40,052 nt of DNA, taken from Thermoplasmatota archaeon (GTDB lineage: Archaea > Thermoplasmatota > E2 > DHVEG-1). Positions 1 to 8,836 of this stretch are shown here, one piece after another; positions within the stretch are counted from its first letter, which is position 1; each line of letters begins with the position of its first letter. The position numbers and the translations under genes were made by a program. The notes under the pieces were generated by a model. It was not told the DNA's origin. It saw only the letters and a list, made by a program, of their open reading frames with translations, and ran no database searches. The DNA lies in assembly GCA_030601705.1 (NCBI GenBank), contig JAUWBM010000013.1, positions 1-40,052 of the forward strand. Reading direction: 5' to 3'.

Positions 1-1
1 T

Positions 2-2518
2 AATGATCAGTTTTATCATGAAACCGTTTGGATAAACGAGTCAGTTTACGGTTTCACAGATACTGTGCAGATTAGATTCATGTGTGATGCATCTGATAAC
101 GGTGATGGGGTTCATATTGATCAGATATGGGTCAACGCTACAACAACCCTAGGAAATCATACTAAATGGGCAGTTTGGAATGATGCTAGCAATCCAGATG
201 AAAATTATCCTTGGAGCTGGGATTTCAACTTCACTGATGTCAATGGCATAGGTTATTATGAGTTCTACAGCATAGGTAAAAAGAGCGGCTTTTCCGATGA
301 GACTCCACCAGCTAGTGCTGATGCAATATGCTATTACAACCCGAATCCTCCACCGAGCATAGAGGTTATCAGCCCAGCCGATGGGGGCACCGGTATAATC
401 CTACAGCCAACCTGTCAAATACGGGCAAATGACTTCGAAGGAGAGGCACTCAATGTTTATTGGTATGAAAACACAACTGAGTCTTGGATACTACGGCAGA
501 CTAACAATAGCATTGAGGCAAACACTACCGTTAACTGGACGTTTACCCAGGCAAGCGCATACGGTACCACTTATTGGTGGAAGGTTGCAGTTAACGACAG
601 CGTTAATAACGTCTCTGGTGTGTATCATTTTACTACTGAGTCTATCAACACATCAGTCGACACAATTAGTCCTTATATCCAAATATTATCGCCGTTAGAT
701 ATTACTGCTACTGGTCAGTCTGATTTAGATAATGTTACGTTGTATTATCGTTATAGTACTGATAATTCTTCTTGGGTAGGTAGAGGTAATATTTCCATTA
801 TAGGAAATGAAAGTAATCAGGCTACAGATGCCACGTCACTTACTATTAATAAGCCTGCTGGTTTGCAGGATGGGGATGTGCTTTTTGCGTTTATTGTTAA
901 GCGTGATAATGTTGTCTTCAGTGGTCCTGCTGGTTGGGTTGAGGATTCGCAGCATCTTACTGCTGCTGGGGACGATCTTTCTTCTGGTATTTATTACAAG
1001 ATTGTCACAGATGCCGCGGGTGAGCCTGCAAGTTATACTTGGACAGGTGATCAGGAGGAGTGGTCTGGTGGTATTATTATTCTACGGGGGGTGGATAATA
1101 ATAACCCGATTGATAAAACTACATCTCATGCTAATGGAACAAATGATGCTACTCCAACATGTCCCAGTATTACAACAAGCACAGATAGAGCTATGGTGTT
1201 TGCCTGCTGTGCAATGACCAGGGGTGATGTTTCATCCAGTATTGCACCTGCGGGTACGACGAAGCAATGGGATGAATACATAAATAATGCAAATGGATTT
1301 TGCGCTAACTTTACACAGACAACAGCAGGGGCAACAGGTGATAAGACATGGACTACTGATGGTGGTGATGACGATGAAGAGTGGCATACATATCAGGTTG
1401 CTTTCCGTGTTGCAAGTTGGATGCAATGGGCTGATGATAGTAATCCTGATAATGATTATGCGGATGGAGGATGGAATTGGACTTTTGACTTCCCTGATGG
1501 TTTCGGTTATTATGAGTTTTACAGTGTTGGTAATAAGTCTGGTTCACCTAATGAAACTGCTCCGGGTAGTGCTGATGCAATATGCTACTATATTCTTTTA
1601 CTCGCTCCAGTGATAAACAGTTACGATCTAAGGAATAAAACCGGTTCAAAATTAAACAATGCAACAGGATTGCTAGATGTAAATAATGAATATATATTCA
1701 CCATAAATATCACAGATATTAATGAATGGATAAACATAGAATACATCAACATCACGACCGGGTATGACAACGGCAGCGAAAGTACCACATACAATCAAAC
1801 ATTGGGGGGAAATCTGAATATGTACCTCCAATACGAGAACACCACTGGAACAGCAAACTACAACATGTTGTGGCCAGATGATGAAGCACAACTAATCCTT
1901 GGGAACTGCACAGAAATCATAATAAATAGTACAACCCGAATCATAAATATCAGTTTTATACCACGTAGTCAGGTGAGATGGGCAGCTGGTGATGGCAACT
2001 GGGATACAACACAAAACGCTACTAATGATCCTTACTCATGGAACTTCAATATAACAGTTACAGACATGGATGAATTAAAATCCTGGATAAACGATGAATA
2101 TGGAGTTTACAAGTATACTTCTATCTCACCCGACCAAAATTGGGTAGACGTCGCTGCAGCACCCGGATTCAATGATGCCTCTAGCGTTGTCACTATAACG
2201 TACTCATCAAACTACGACTTCAACATGACCATATATTTCGAAGAAAATCTTACTAATACAACATGGGGAGATACTATCCCTATTGCCAACAATGTAGATA
2301 TACTCGCAGATGCAGATCTTAATGACGATATAACTTCAGATATAACGTTTTTAGGTATCGATGAAGCAAATGCTATAGATATATTCAACAATTCAGGAAT
2401 CTTCCACAATAACAACATTAGTCAAACTGTAGATGTACAATTTGATGTTTACATACCCCTTGGCACACACGGAGGAAAATATACTGCACGTGTGGCTACC
2501 AAAATCATACAAGACTAA
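2..2518 (+). CDS. Large secreted/surface repeat protein (5'-truncated by window edge); called A0 here
   Basis: Frame is open to the window start (NDQFYHETVWINESVYGFTDTVQIRFM...), so the GTG at 65 is probably not the true start. Many NxT/S sequons, repeated Ig/FN3-like modules, and a C-terminal module shared with the ORFs at 2687 and 5315. Confidence 0.8.
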   Translation, partial: NDQFYHETVWINESVYGFTDTVQIRFMCDASDNGDGVHIDQIWVNATTTLGNHTKWAVWNDASNPDENYPWSWDFNFTDVNGIGYYEFYSIGKKSGFSDETPPASADAICYYNPNPPPSIEVISPADGGTGIILQPTCQIRANDFEGEALNVYWYENTTESWILRQTNNSIEANTTVNWTFTQASAYGTTYWWKVAVNDSVNNVSGVYHFTTESINTSVDTISPYIQILSPLDITATGQSDLDNVTLYYRYSTDNSSWVGRGNISIIGNESNQATDATSLTINKPAGLQDGDVLFAFIVKRDNVVFSGPAGWVEDSQHLTAAGDDLSSGIYYKIVTDAAGEPASYTWTGDQEEWSGGIIILRGVDNNNPIDKTTSHANGTNDATPTCPSITTSTDRAMVFACCAMTRGDVSSSIAPAGTTKQWDEYINNANGFCANFTQTTAGATGDKTWTTDGGDDDEEWHTYQVAFRVASWMQWADDSNPDNDYADGGWNWTFDFPDGFGYYEFYSVGNKSGSPNETAPGSADAICYYILLLAPVINSYDLRNKTGSKLNNATGLLDVNNEYIFTINITDINEWINIEYINITTGYDNGSESTTYNQTLGGNLNMYLQYENTTGTANYNMLWPDDEAQLILGNCTEIIINSTTRIINISFIPRSQVRWAAGDGNWDTTQNATNDPYSWNFNITVTDMDELKSWINDEYGVYKYTSISPDQNWVDVAAAPGFNDASSVVTITYSSNYDFNMTIYFEENLTNTTWGDTIPIANNVDILADADLNDDITSDITFLGIDEANAIDIFNNSGIFHNNNISQTVDVQFDVYIPLGTHGGKYTARVATKIIQD
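167..337 (+). repeat. Protein-level internal repeat, copy 1 (…SWDFNF..GIGYYEFYSIGKKSG..DETPPASADAICYY)
   Basis: Matches copy 2 at about 1418-1591 (…WNWTFDFPDGFGYYEFYSVGNKSG..NETAPGSADAICYY). Confidence 0.8.
1418..1591 (+). repeat. Protein-level internal repeat, copy 2
   Basis: See copy 1 at 167-337. Confidence 0.8.
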
Positions 2519-2686
2519 AAAACATAATATTTAGTGTATAATTTCTAAGGAGCAAATTTTTCAGATTTTAACAACATCACATAACATCGCAAGAAACAAA
2601 AACATAATAAGTAAGAAAATGCATTTTGGTTTTATAAAATTTGGATGCGCTCTCTAAAAATATAATTGCTAGGTGGGAAAATAATA

Positions 2687-3748
2687 ATGGGAAGCAGAAA
2701 AACTACAGCACTAGTAGTAATATTGCTCATTATTTCAATATTGACTAATGGATTTCTAATAAAAATCCCCTTAGTAATAATCGCAGACGCCATAGACGTC
2801 ACAACGTATTCGGATAGCAATACCACTATCAATATAACAGTTTTTAAAACTGAACCAATAATTAACTGGTATGACTTCCAAAACGTAACTGGTGTATCTA
2901 AGTTGAACACACGAATTGACGTAGATCAAGAATATAAATTCTGCATTAACATCACTAGTGATCAAGGATGGGCAGATATAGATTACATAAACATTACTGC
3001 TTGGTATGATAACGGCAGCGAAAGTACCACATACAATCAAACAGTGGGGGGAAATCTGAATATGTATCTCCAATACGAGAACACCACTGGAACAGCAAAC
3101 TACAACATGTTGTGGCCAGATGACGAAGCACAACTGATTCTCGGTAACTGCTCAGAAACTGTTATCGATGCAAACACACATAATTTAACGTTTTCATTCA
3201 AACCAGGATATCAGGTGAGATATGCTTTTGGTGATGGTGGTGGCTGGGACAATACTGCGGGTCATAATGACACACGTTCTTGGAACTTCAATATAACAGT
3301 TGAAGATTTGTCAAATTATAAGTCCTATGTTGAAAACGAATATGGGATATACATGTATTCTCAAATAACGCAATGTACGGAAAACCCCGCTGGATCGGGT
3401 AGCCCCGGCGATAACGATATTGCTTTATTGCCACATACCAATGTCACCACTAGATGTAATGCAAACTATTCTCTTTACACGAATCTTCCTAACCTAACAG
3501 ATGGACTAGGACACTGGTTGGATAATACATCCATATCTGCTCAGGGAGGAGACCTCGCAAGAACTAACTTTGATGGTATCAACTCGCTTTATCTTTATGG
3601 AGACACTATAACTTACAGGCAACACTTAGGTAATACTATGGAAGATACGGTGGAAGTACAATACTGGGCAAACATAAGCATGGGTACACTTTCAAGTAGC
3701 TATACTTCAACAGTGACATACACTATAAACGGCGAAGTTGATTCTTAA
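2687..3748 (+). CDS. Secreted surface protein, paralogue A1
   Basis: Hydrophobic signal sequence MGSRKTTALVVILLIISILTNGF; shares INWYDFQ…GGNLNMYLQYENTTGTANYNMLWPDDEA…SWNFNITV…NEYG.Y.Y with A0 and A2. ATG at 2687 preferred over the TTG at 2666; GGTGGG lies upstream. Confidence 0.8.
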   Translation: MGSRKTTALVVILLIISILTNGFLIKIPLVIIADAIDVTTYSDSNTTINITVFKTEPIINWYDFQNVTGVSKLNTRIDVDQEYKFCINITSDQGWADIDYINITAWYDNGSESTTYNQTVGGNLNMYLQYENTTGTANYNMLWPDDEAQLILGNCSETVIDANTHNLTFSFKPGYQVRYAFGDGGGWDNTAGHNDTRSWNFNITVEDLSNYKSYVENEYGIYMYSQITQCTENPAGSGSPGDNDIALLPHTNVTTRCNANYSLYTNLPNLTDGLGHWLDNTSISAQGGDLARTNFDGINSLYLYGDTITYRQHLGNTMEDTVEVQYWANISMGTLSSSYTSTVTYTINGEVDS

Positions 3749-3864
3749 TAAATAGTTAGTATAAACTTGTATATTTTGTTGAACGTCTTTTACAATTTTT
3801 GGTAATTCTAGGCAGTTGTGAATAGAAAAATAATTTTAATAAATCTTTTGTTACCTTATTTAAT

Positions 3865-5202
3865 ATGAGAGGGATACTTAACAAAAAACGTTGTTTAATC
3901 ATAATTGTTTTAGGACTGTTAACAATGAACCTTTGTTTACCACTAGGAAATAGCAGTGATGGTGCAGAAATCGTAGATTTATTTATACATACTCCAACTG
4001 GTGAATCAATCGTTAGATATGATAACCCTGTTTGGATTAGAGGAATATGGCATTATGCAAACATTACCCTAAATGTTGAAGCCAACAAGGTTTCAATTAT
4101 TTTTTATCATGGTGATACTCCTCTCCCAATTGGAGATAGAGATGAAACCAATTACTATAACTGGAAATACGATCACGGGAGTTGGTGGGATGTTCAACAT
4201 GATTCTAGATATATAGAAAATGATTACTGCGATCATGATATTGACTTTTATTCTTTTTACATCGGGATAGATCAATATGCCGAGTCGGGTAATTGGACTC
4301 TGGTAGTATTAATTGACGATGAGCAACTACTTTCCAAGCGTGTTATTGTTGACAAGGGGGTGAGTTCCCTTGTTTTAAGGTCAGTACCAGTTACTCTTAG
4401 AGTAGAACCTTTTACAGAGGATGATTTCATATCGGAAGAAAAGTTTATTGTTGAAAATAAAGGGAATGTACCATTAAGATTATCGATAAATTATGGCAGC
4501 TATAATAACATATTTTCTACGTTGGATTTTAATGAGATCCTTAAAGTCGATCAGATAAGAGGGTATAGTATATTGGTGCATTCTAAATCTAGCTGGAAAC
4601 CAGGAACAATTACAATTAAAAGTGGAGAGGTGAGTGTAACAGGCGAGATAGATTATGTGATACCTCCAAAAAATGATGTTAGTCTGATTCCATCAAATCT
4701 TTCTCTTGGGCTAGGTATAACTGTTTTTATTGGACATAGTGGTTACGAACTTGAACAACTAGCAAATGATATAGCTTTTCAGTACATGAAAAATCTAGAG
4801 ATCAAGCTAGGTGAAACCAAGGATGTTTTCGCTTATATTAGTGGAAAAGGAAATATAACTGTGGATATAACTAGTAAAAACCTTAAAATATTAAAGATAT
4901 TTGGCAAAGGTGTTGAAGTTAAAACTCCTTTTATCGTGAGATCTAATAATACTTCTGAGTACCCTATCACTATACAGGTCAGAGGTATTGTTGCAAATAC
5001 CACTGCTTTCCTTTATTATTATCTAGAAATAGGAGGAAAAACCCAGACTTATACCACTAAAATAAATGTTGGTCCCCCTTCATCACAAGTAGAGGACACA
5101 ACATCTATCATCATGTCTATTACAGCAATGATTGTGACAATATGTATCGTTCTTTCTATAGTACTTATCATACAAGTTCAGATAAAACATAGAAGAAAAT
5201 AA
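3865..5202 (+). CDS. Membrane-anchored extracellular protein, paralogue B1
   Basis: N-terminal signal (KKRCLIIIVLGLLTMNLCLPLG), C-terminal TM plus basic tail (…VGPPSSQVEDTTSIIMSITAMIVTICIVLSIVLIIQVQIKHRRK); homologous along its length to the ORF at 6785-8137. Confidence 0.85.
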   Translation: MRGILNKKRCLIIIVLGLLTMNLCLPLGNSSDGAEIVDLFIHTPTGESIVRYDNPVWIRGIWHYANITLNVEANKVSIIFYHGDTPLPIGDRDETNYYNWKYDHGSWWDVQHDSRYIENDYCDHDIDFYSFYIGIDQYAESGNWTLVVLIDDEQLLSKRVIVDKGVSSLVLRSVPVTLRVEPFTEDDFISEEKFIVENKGNVPLRLSINYGSYNNIFSTLDFNEILKVDQIRGYSILVHSKSSWKPGTITIKSGEVSVTGEIDYVIPPKNDVSLIPSNLSLGLGITVFIGHSGYELEQLANDIAFQYMKNLEIKLGETKDVFAYISGKGNITVDITSKNLKILKIFGKGVEVKTPFIVRSNNTSEYPITIQVRGIVANTTAFLYYYLEIGGKTQTYTTKINVGPPSSQVEDTTSIIMSITAMIVTICIVLSIVLIIQVQIKHRRK

Positions 5203-5314
5203 ATATCTCGTTAAATAGCAGAAAAACGTAAGGTATATAAGTAAGTGGTACATTTAATCTGGTAAGAAAGGAATTTGCACTTTAAATATTAATGGAAATA
5301 TTCGTTTGGATGGG

Positions 5315-6475
5315 ATGAGAAAAATGTTGAGAAAAAGAAGAATATTTTCGATACTGTTAGTTACTGCACTGATCATTTCTATGTTCATTAATTCTCTCAT
5401 GTTTGAACCCATAATCATAATCAGTAACGCTGACCCGGGCAACATAAGCGAAAGTTGGTATAATGAAACTACCTTAAACGTAACAGTATTGCAATTGGAA
5501 CCGAGGATCAACTGGTATGATTTCCAGTATAATCAATCAGGAACATGGGTATCTAGATTAAATGTTCAGATAGATGTAAATATGAGCGCAGAATACAGAT
5601 TTATCGTCAATATCAGTAGTGACCAAGGATGGGCTGATATAAACTACATAAACATTACATCCTGGTTTGACAGTGGTAATGATAGTTGGACATACAACAA
5701 TAGTGGGAATCTAGGTGGAAACTTAAACATGTTTTTGCAGTATGAGAATACCACGGGGACCGCTAACTACACCATGTTGTGGCCAGACGATGAAATAACC
5801 TTTAATTCAGGAGATTGCACAGAAGCAGTTGTAACGGATTCAAGTGGCAGTCCTCTATACACCGAGTGCCATAACCTAACGTTTCCTTTCATACCCGGAC
5901 ATCAAATCAGGTATGCTCCAGGTGATGGTGCCTGGGATACCAATGCTGGTCATAATGATACATGGTCTTGGAACTTCAATATAACATGTGATGATGCAGC
6001 AGGGTACCATTCTTATGATAATCCTATAGTTGGAGAGACAATAAACGAGTTTGGAGTGTACAGTTATACAGAGATAATATCCGCAGGATGGCCAGCGATA
6101 ATTGGCACCCCGGGTACCACTGCATCGGTTAATGATCCTGGTGGCAGTGGTAACATAACCATTGTTAGTAGATCAAATGGAAACTACTCCCTATCAGTTA
6201 ATGTAACAAACCTAACACACAAATCAAATCCGACTTACATTATGCAAAACACATCAATACAGACGCAAGGTGGAGATCTAAATTCACTTACTAATTTCCC
6301 GGGGAATGCAGTTTTATGGTACTATGGTGATGCTGTACCATCATACCATCTGGCAGAAAACAATGATACAAGCCTATCAACAAGTGATGTCGAATGGGCT
6401 GTTCAAATTGGAATCGGGCAACAACCAGGAGATTATAACGCGACGATATATTATCATCTAAGAACACAAGCATAA
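5315..6475 (+). CDS. Secreted surface protein, paralogue A2
   Basis: Signal sequence MRKMLRKRRIFSILLVTALIISMFINS; same core module as A0 and A1. ATG at 5315 preferred over the TTG at 5306. Confidence 0.8.
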   Translation: MRKMLRKRRIFSILLVTALIISMFINSLMFEPIIIISNADPGNISESWYNETTLNVTVLQLEPRINWYDFQYNQSGTWVSRLNVQIDVNMSAEYRFIVNISSDQGWADINYINITSWFDSGNDSWTYNNSGNLGGNLNMFLQYENTTGTANYTMLWPDDEITFNSGDCTEAVVTDSSGSPLYTECHNLTFPFIPGHQIRYAPGDGAWDTNAGHNDTWSWNFNITCDDAAGYHSYDNPIVGETINEFGVYSYTEIISAGWPAIIGTPGTTASVNDPGGSGNITIVSRSNGNYSLSVNVTNLTHKSNPTYIMQNTSIQTQGGDLNSLTNFPGNAVLWYYGDAVPSYHLAENNDTSLSTSDVEWAVQIGIGQQPGDYNATIYYHLRTQA

Positions 6476-6495
6476 ATAAAACAATAAAAAATTTC

Positions 6496-6516
6496 AGGGA
6501 TTAAACATCCTTTTTC
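6496..6516 (+). terminator. Short hairpin followed by a T-run after A2
   Basis: AGGGAT-TAAAC-ATCCTTTTT about 20 nt after the A2 stop codon. Confidence 0.4.
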
Positions 6517-6784
6517 TCTTTTTAATATAAATAAATATCCAAGGAGAGTATAATAAGGTATTATGCAAATTCATATTTTAGAAAAGCAACAATCTGCAGA
6601 TACTTTGTATGCCCCCTCTTTTTCAGTTCTAATGTAAAAGAGATGTCAAATTAACAGGGATGAGCTTCATCTCTTATAACTCAAATTTCTCAAGGTACTA
6701 TTTAAGAGAAAGACTTTAATAGACTGATAAGGATAAGAAATACAGTCGAAGATATTGTATAATTTAGTACGGCGAGGTGATGGG

Positions 6785-8137
6785 CTGAAGCACAAAGATT
6801 GTATGATTGTATTTATAGTATTTATAATAGGTTTATTACCACTTTTTTCACCTGTCTCAGCAGATAATGATTTAACTCTAAACATACATATAATTGGAGA
6901 AAAAACACAAACACGTTTTGGCGACCCAGTGATTGTTGCCGGTATTTGGCATCATATAAATGTAACAGTAGAAAACCAGGATTTCCAGAAATTAAGTCTT
7001 AAATTCTACAATGGCGAGTCTATACCTACTGAAGGAGAGAGGAACGCAACCAACTATTACGAGTGGAAGTATGACGAAAACAGTCAGATGCCATGGATAG
7101 ACGTGATAGAATACGATGGTCGTACATACATAAGCAATGCTAGCTGTCTGAAAAATAACAAACTCTACAGTTTTTGTATAGGAATAAGAGATACTTTGCC
7201 TGACACTGCATATTATCATGAAAACTGGACGTTAGAAGTGTACAAAGATGAAGATAAACTATATTCTGGAAATATAGTTGTTGAAAAACCAACGGTTGCC
7301 CTTGCGAAAAGCCATGCCGATTTAATTAAATTCAATGTAGAGCCTTTTACTAAGATGGATGCTTCTGGTGATGATTTTTTCATAGCTAAGAACACAGGCA
7401 ATATCCCTTTAGATATAAATATTGATTATGGGGCATATAATGATATTATTAAAGAAACTAGTTTTAACATGACATTTTCTCCAGATAGTACTAATGAGTA
7501 TAATATTACGGTACAATCGGAATCTTGGACGCCCGGAATTATAGAGATGTCAGGAACCATAAGTGGATCAGTTAATGGTTCTTATATTATAACTACTGCC
7601 GTTATTACCTTTGAAACATCCATTAAAATGAATGCACCCAACTTGAAAATATTTGTAGGTCATAACACCTATGAAATAACCGAAATCAAAGATACCAATA
7701 TCGTTTTCCAGCACGTAAAAAACATCGATATGAGTGAAGGTGAAGTGAAAGATATCAATGTCTATATTTCTGGAAATGGAACAATGACTTTAGATATCTG
7801 GAGTGATGAAAAAAACGTAACCATATTAAATATATTCAGTAAAAACCAGGAGATAGAAACACCCCTGACTATAAACTCTGTGGATACCTCAGAATATGCT
7901 GTAACTGTTAAAGTTGAAGCCATTAGAGAAAACAAAATTGGATTCCTTTATTATAATCTCAAAATGGATGGGGAAACACAGACTTTCGCCACTCAGATAA
8001 CTGTCGGTCCACCTTCATCACAAGCGGGGGGAACAATATCAATCAATATGTCCACTATGGCAATAATTGTAATAATATGTTTTATCCTTGTTGCAGGATA
8101 CATGATCTCCACTCACATAAAACATAAGCGGAGGTAA
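6785..8137 (+). CDS. Membrane-anchored extracellular protein, paralogue B2; apparent CTG start
   Basis: Homologous to B1 (DPVIVAGIWHHINVT…NYYEWKYD; …VGPPSSQAGG… TM + KHKRR). GAGGTGAT-GGG-CTG AAG CAC AAA GAT TGT ATG ATT gives a normal signal peptide (MKHKDCMIVFIVFIIGLLPLFSPVSA). The ORF-track start (TTG 6755) lies upstream of the Shine-Dalgarno sequence. Confidence 0.8.
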   Translation: MKHKDCMIVFIVFIIGLLPLFSPVSADNDLTLNIHIIGEKTQTRFGDPVIVAGIWHHINVTVENQDFQKLSLKFYNGESIPTEGERNATNYYEWKYDENSQMPWIDVIEYDGRTYISNASCLKNNKLYSFCIGIRDTLPDTAYYHENWTLEVYKDEDKLYSGNIVVEKPTVALAKSHADLIKFNVEPFTKMDASGDDFFIAKNTGNIPLDINIDYGAYNDIIKETSFNMTFSPDSTNEYNITVQSESWTPGIIEMSGTISGSVNGSYIITTAVITFETSIKMNAPNLKIFVGHNTYEITEIKDTNIVFQHVKNIDMSEGEVKDINVYISGNGTMTLDIWSDEKNVTILNIFSKNQEIETPLTINSVDTSEYAVTVKVEAIRENKIGFLYYNLKMDGETQTFATQITVGPPSSQAGGTISINMSTMAIIVIICFILVAGYMISTHIKHKRR

Positions 8138-8146
8138 AATAATTAC

Positions 8147-8836
8147 ATGAAGAAAGGAGGGGTACTGTTATCACTGGCGACTGTAACAATGATTTTGTTT
8201 ACTACCTTTCTTTTCATTGAAGCAAGTGCAGGTGAAGCAGGAGTAGGAGTGCTGAATGTTCCACCAAAATACAGCATGATACGCGTGGTACAACAGGACA
8301 AATTCATAAGAGTATATCTCACTATTTCTGATTACAACTCTTGGGATGACATATATACTGTTAATGTGACCTTAGAAGATTACGGTTTGGAAACAGCTGA
8401 ATTTCTTTTTAAACAATATGAAGATACAATTTCTTATGAGAAGATAAATGAATTTAGCGAGACATCAAAAGAAAACAATTTACTGGTAAAAGAAAAATGT
8501 TCCTACAATCACTCTGATGAAAAGGAGACAGTTGCAGATAAATGCAATCTTGAATTACTATTTGTTTTTCATAAAACCTGGTTTACACGTTTAAACATAA
8601 TCGTCGCTGACATAGAGGGATCAACAGCATCGACACATATAGATTACAATGCTGAGGAGACGATGAGAAGTGGCAACATTATTATGATTCCTTGGTTACA
8701 TGAACCAATACGTGTAGTAATACCGTCATACCTTTTGAATTTACTGGCAGTGATCGCTGGATTAATCGGCGTCATATTTTGTGTTAGAAAGATGGATAGA
8801 ATAAAAATAAAAAGAGTAGCTTATGAAAAAGGATAG
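8147..8836 (+). CDS. Bitopic membrane protein with signal sequence and C-terminal TM (C)
   Basis: Hydrophobic N-terminus LLSLATVTMILFTTFLFIEASA and C-terminal TM LLNLLAVIAGLIGVIFCVRKM; starts 10 bp after B2. Confidence 0.75.
   Translation: MKKGGVLLSLATVTMILFTTFLFIEASAGEAGVGVLNVPPKYSMIRVVQQDKFIRVYLTISDYNSWDDIYTVNVTLEDYGLETAEFLFKQYEDTISYEKINEFSETSKENNLLVKEKCSYNHSDEKETVADKCNLELLFVFHKTWFTRLNIIVADIEGSTASTHIDYNAEETMRSGNIIMIPWLHEPIRVVIPSYLLNLLAVIAGLIGVIFCVRKMDRIKIKRVAYEKG

Noticed and set aside
807-1613. Alternate-frame + strand ORFs (807-1217, 1287-1613) inside A0
   Set aside because: Overprinted by the well-supported A0 frame; low-complexity hydrophobic translations caused by the GT-rich codon composition.
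1673-1891. Antisense ORFs 1673-1891 and 2771-3133 (-) with similar translations
   Set aside because: They mirror the duplicated A0/A1 block on the opposite strand; similarity is a by-product of the sense-strand repeat.
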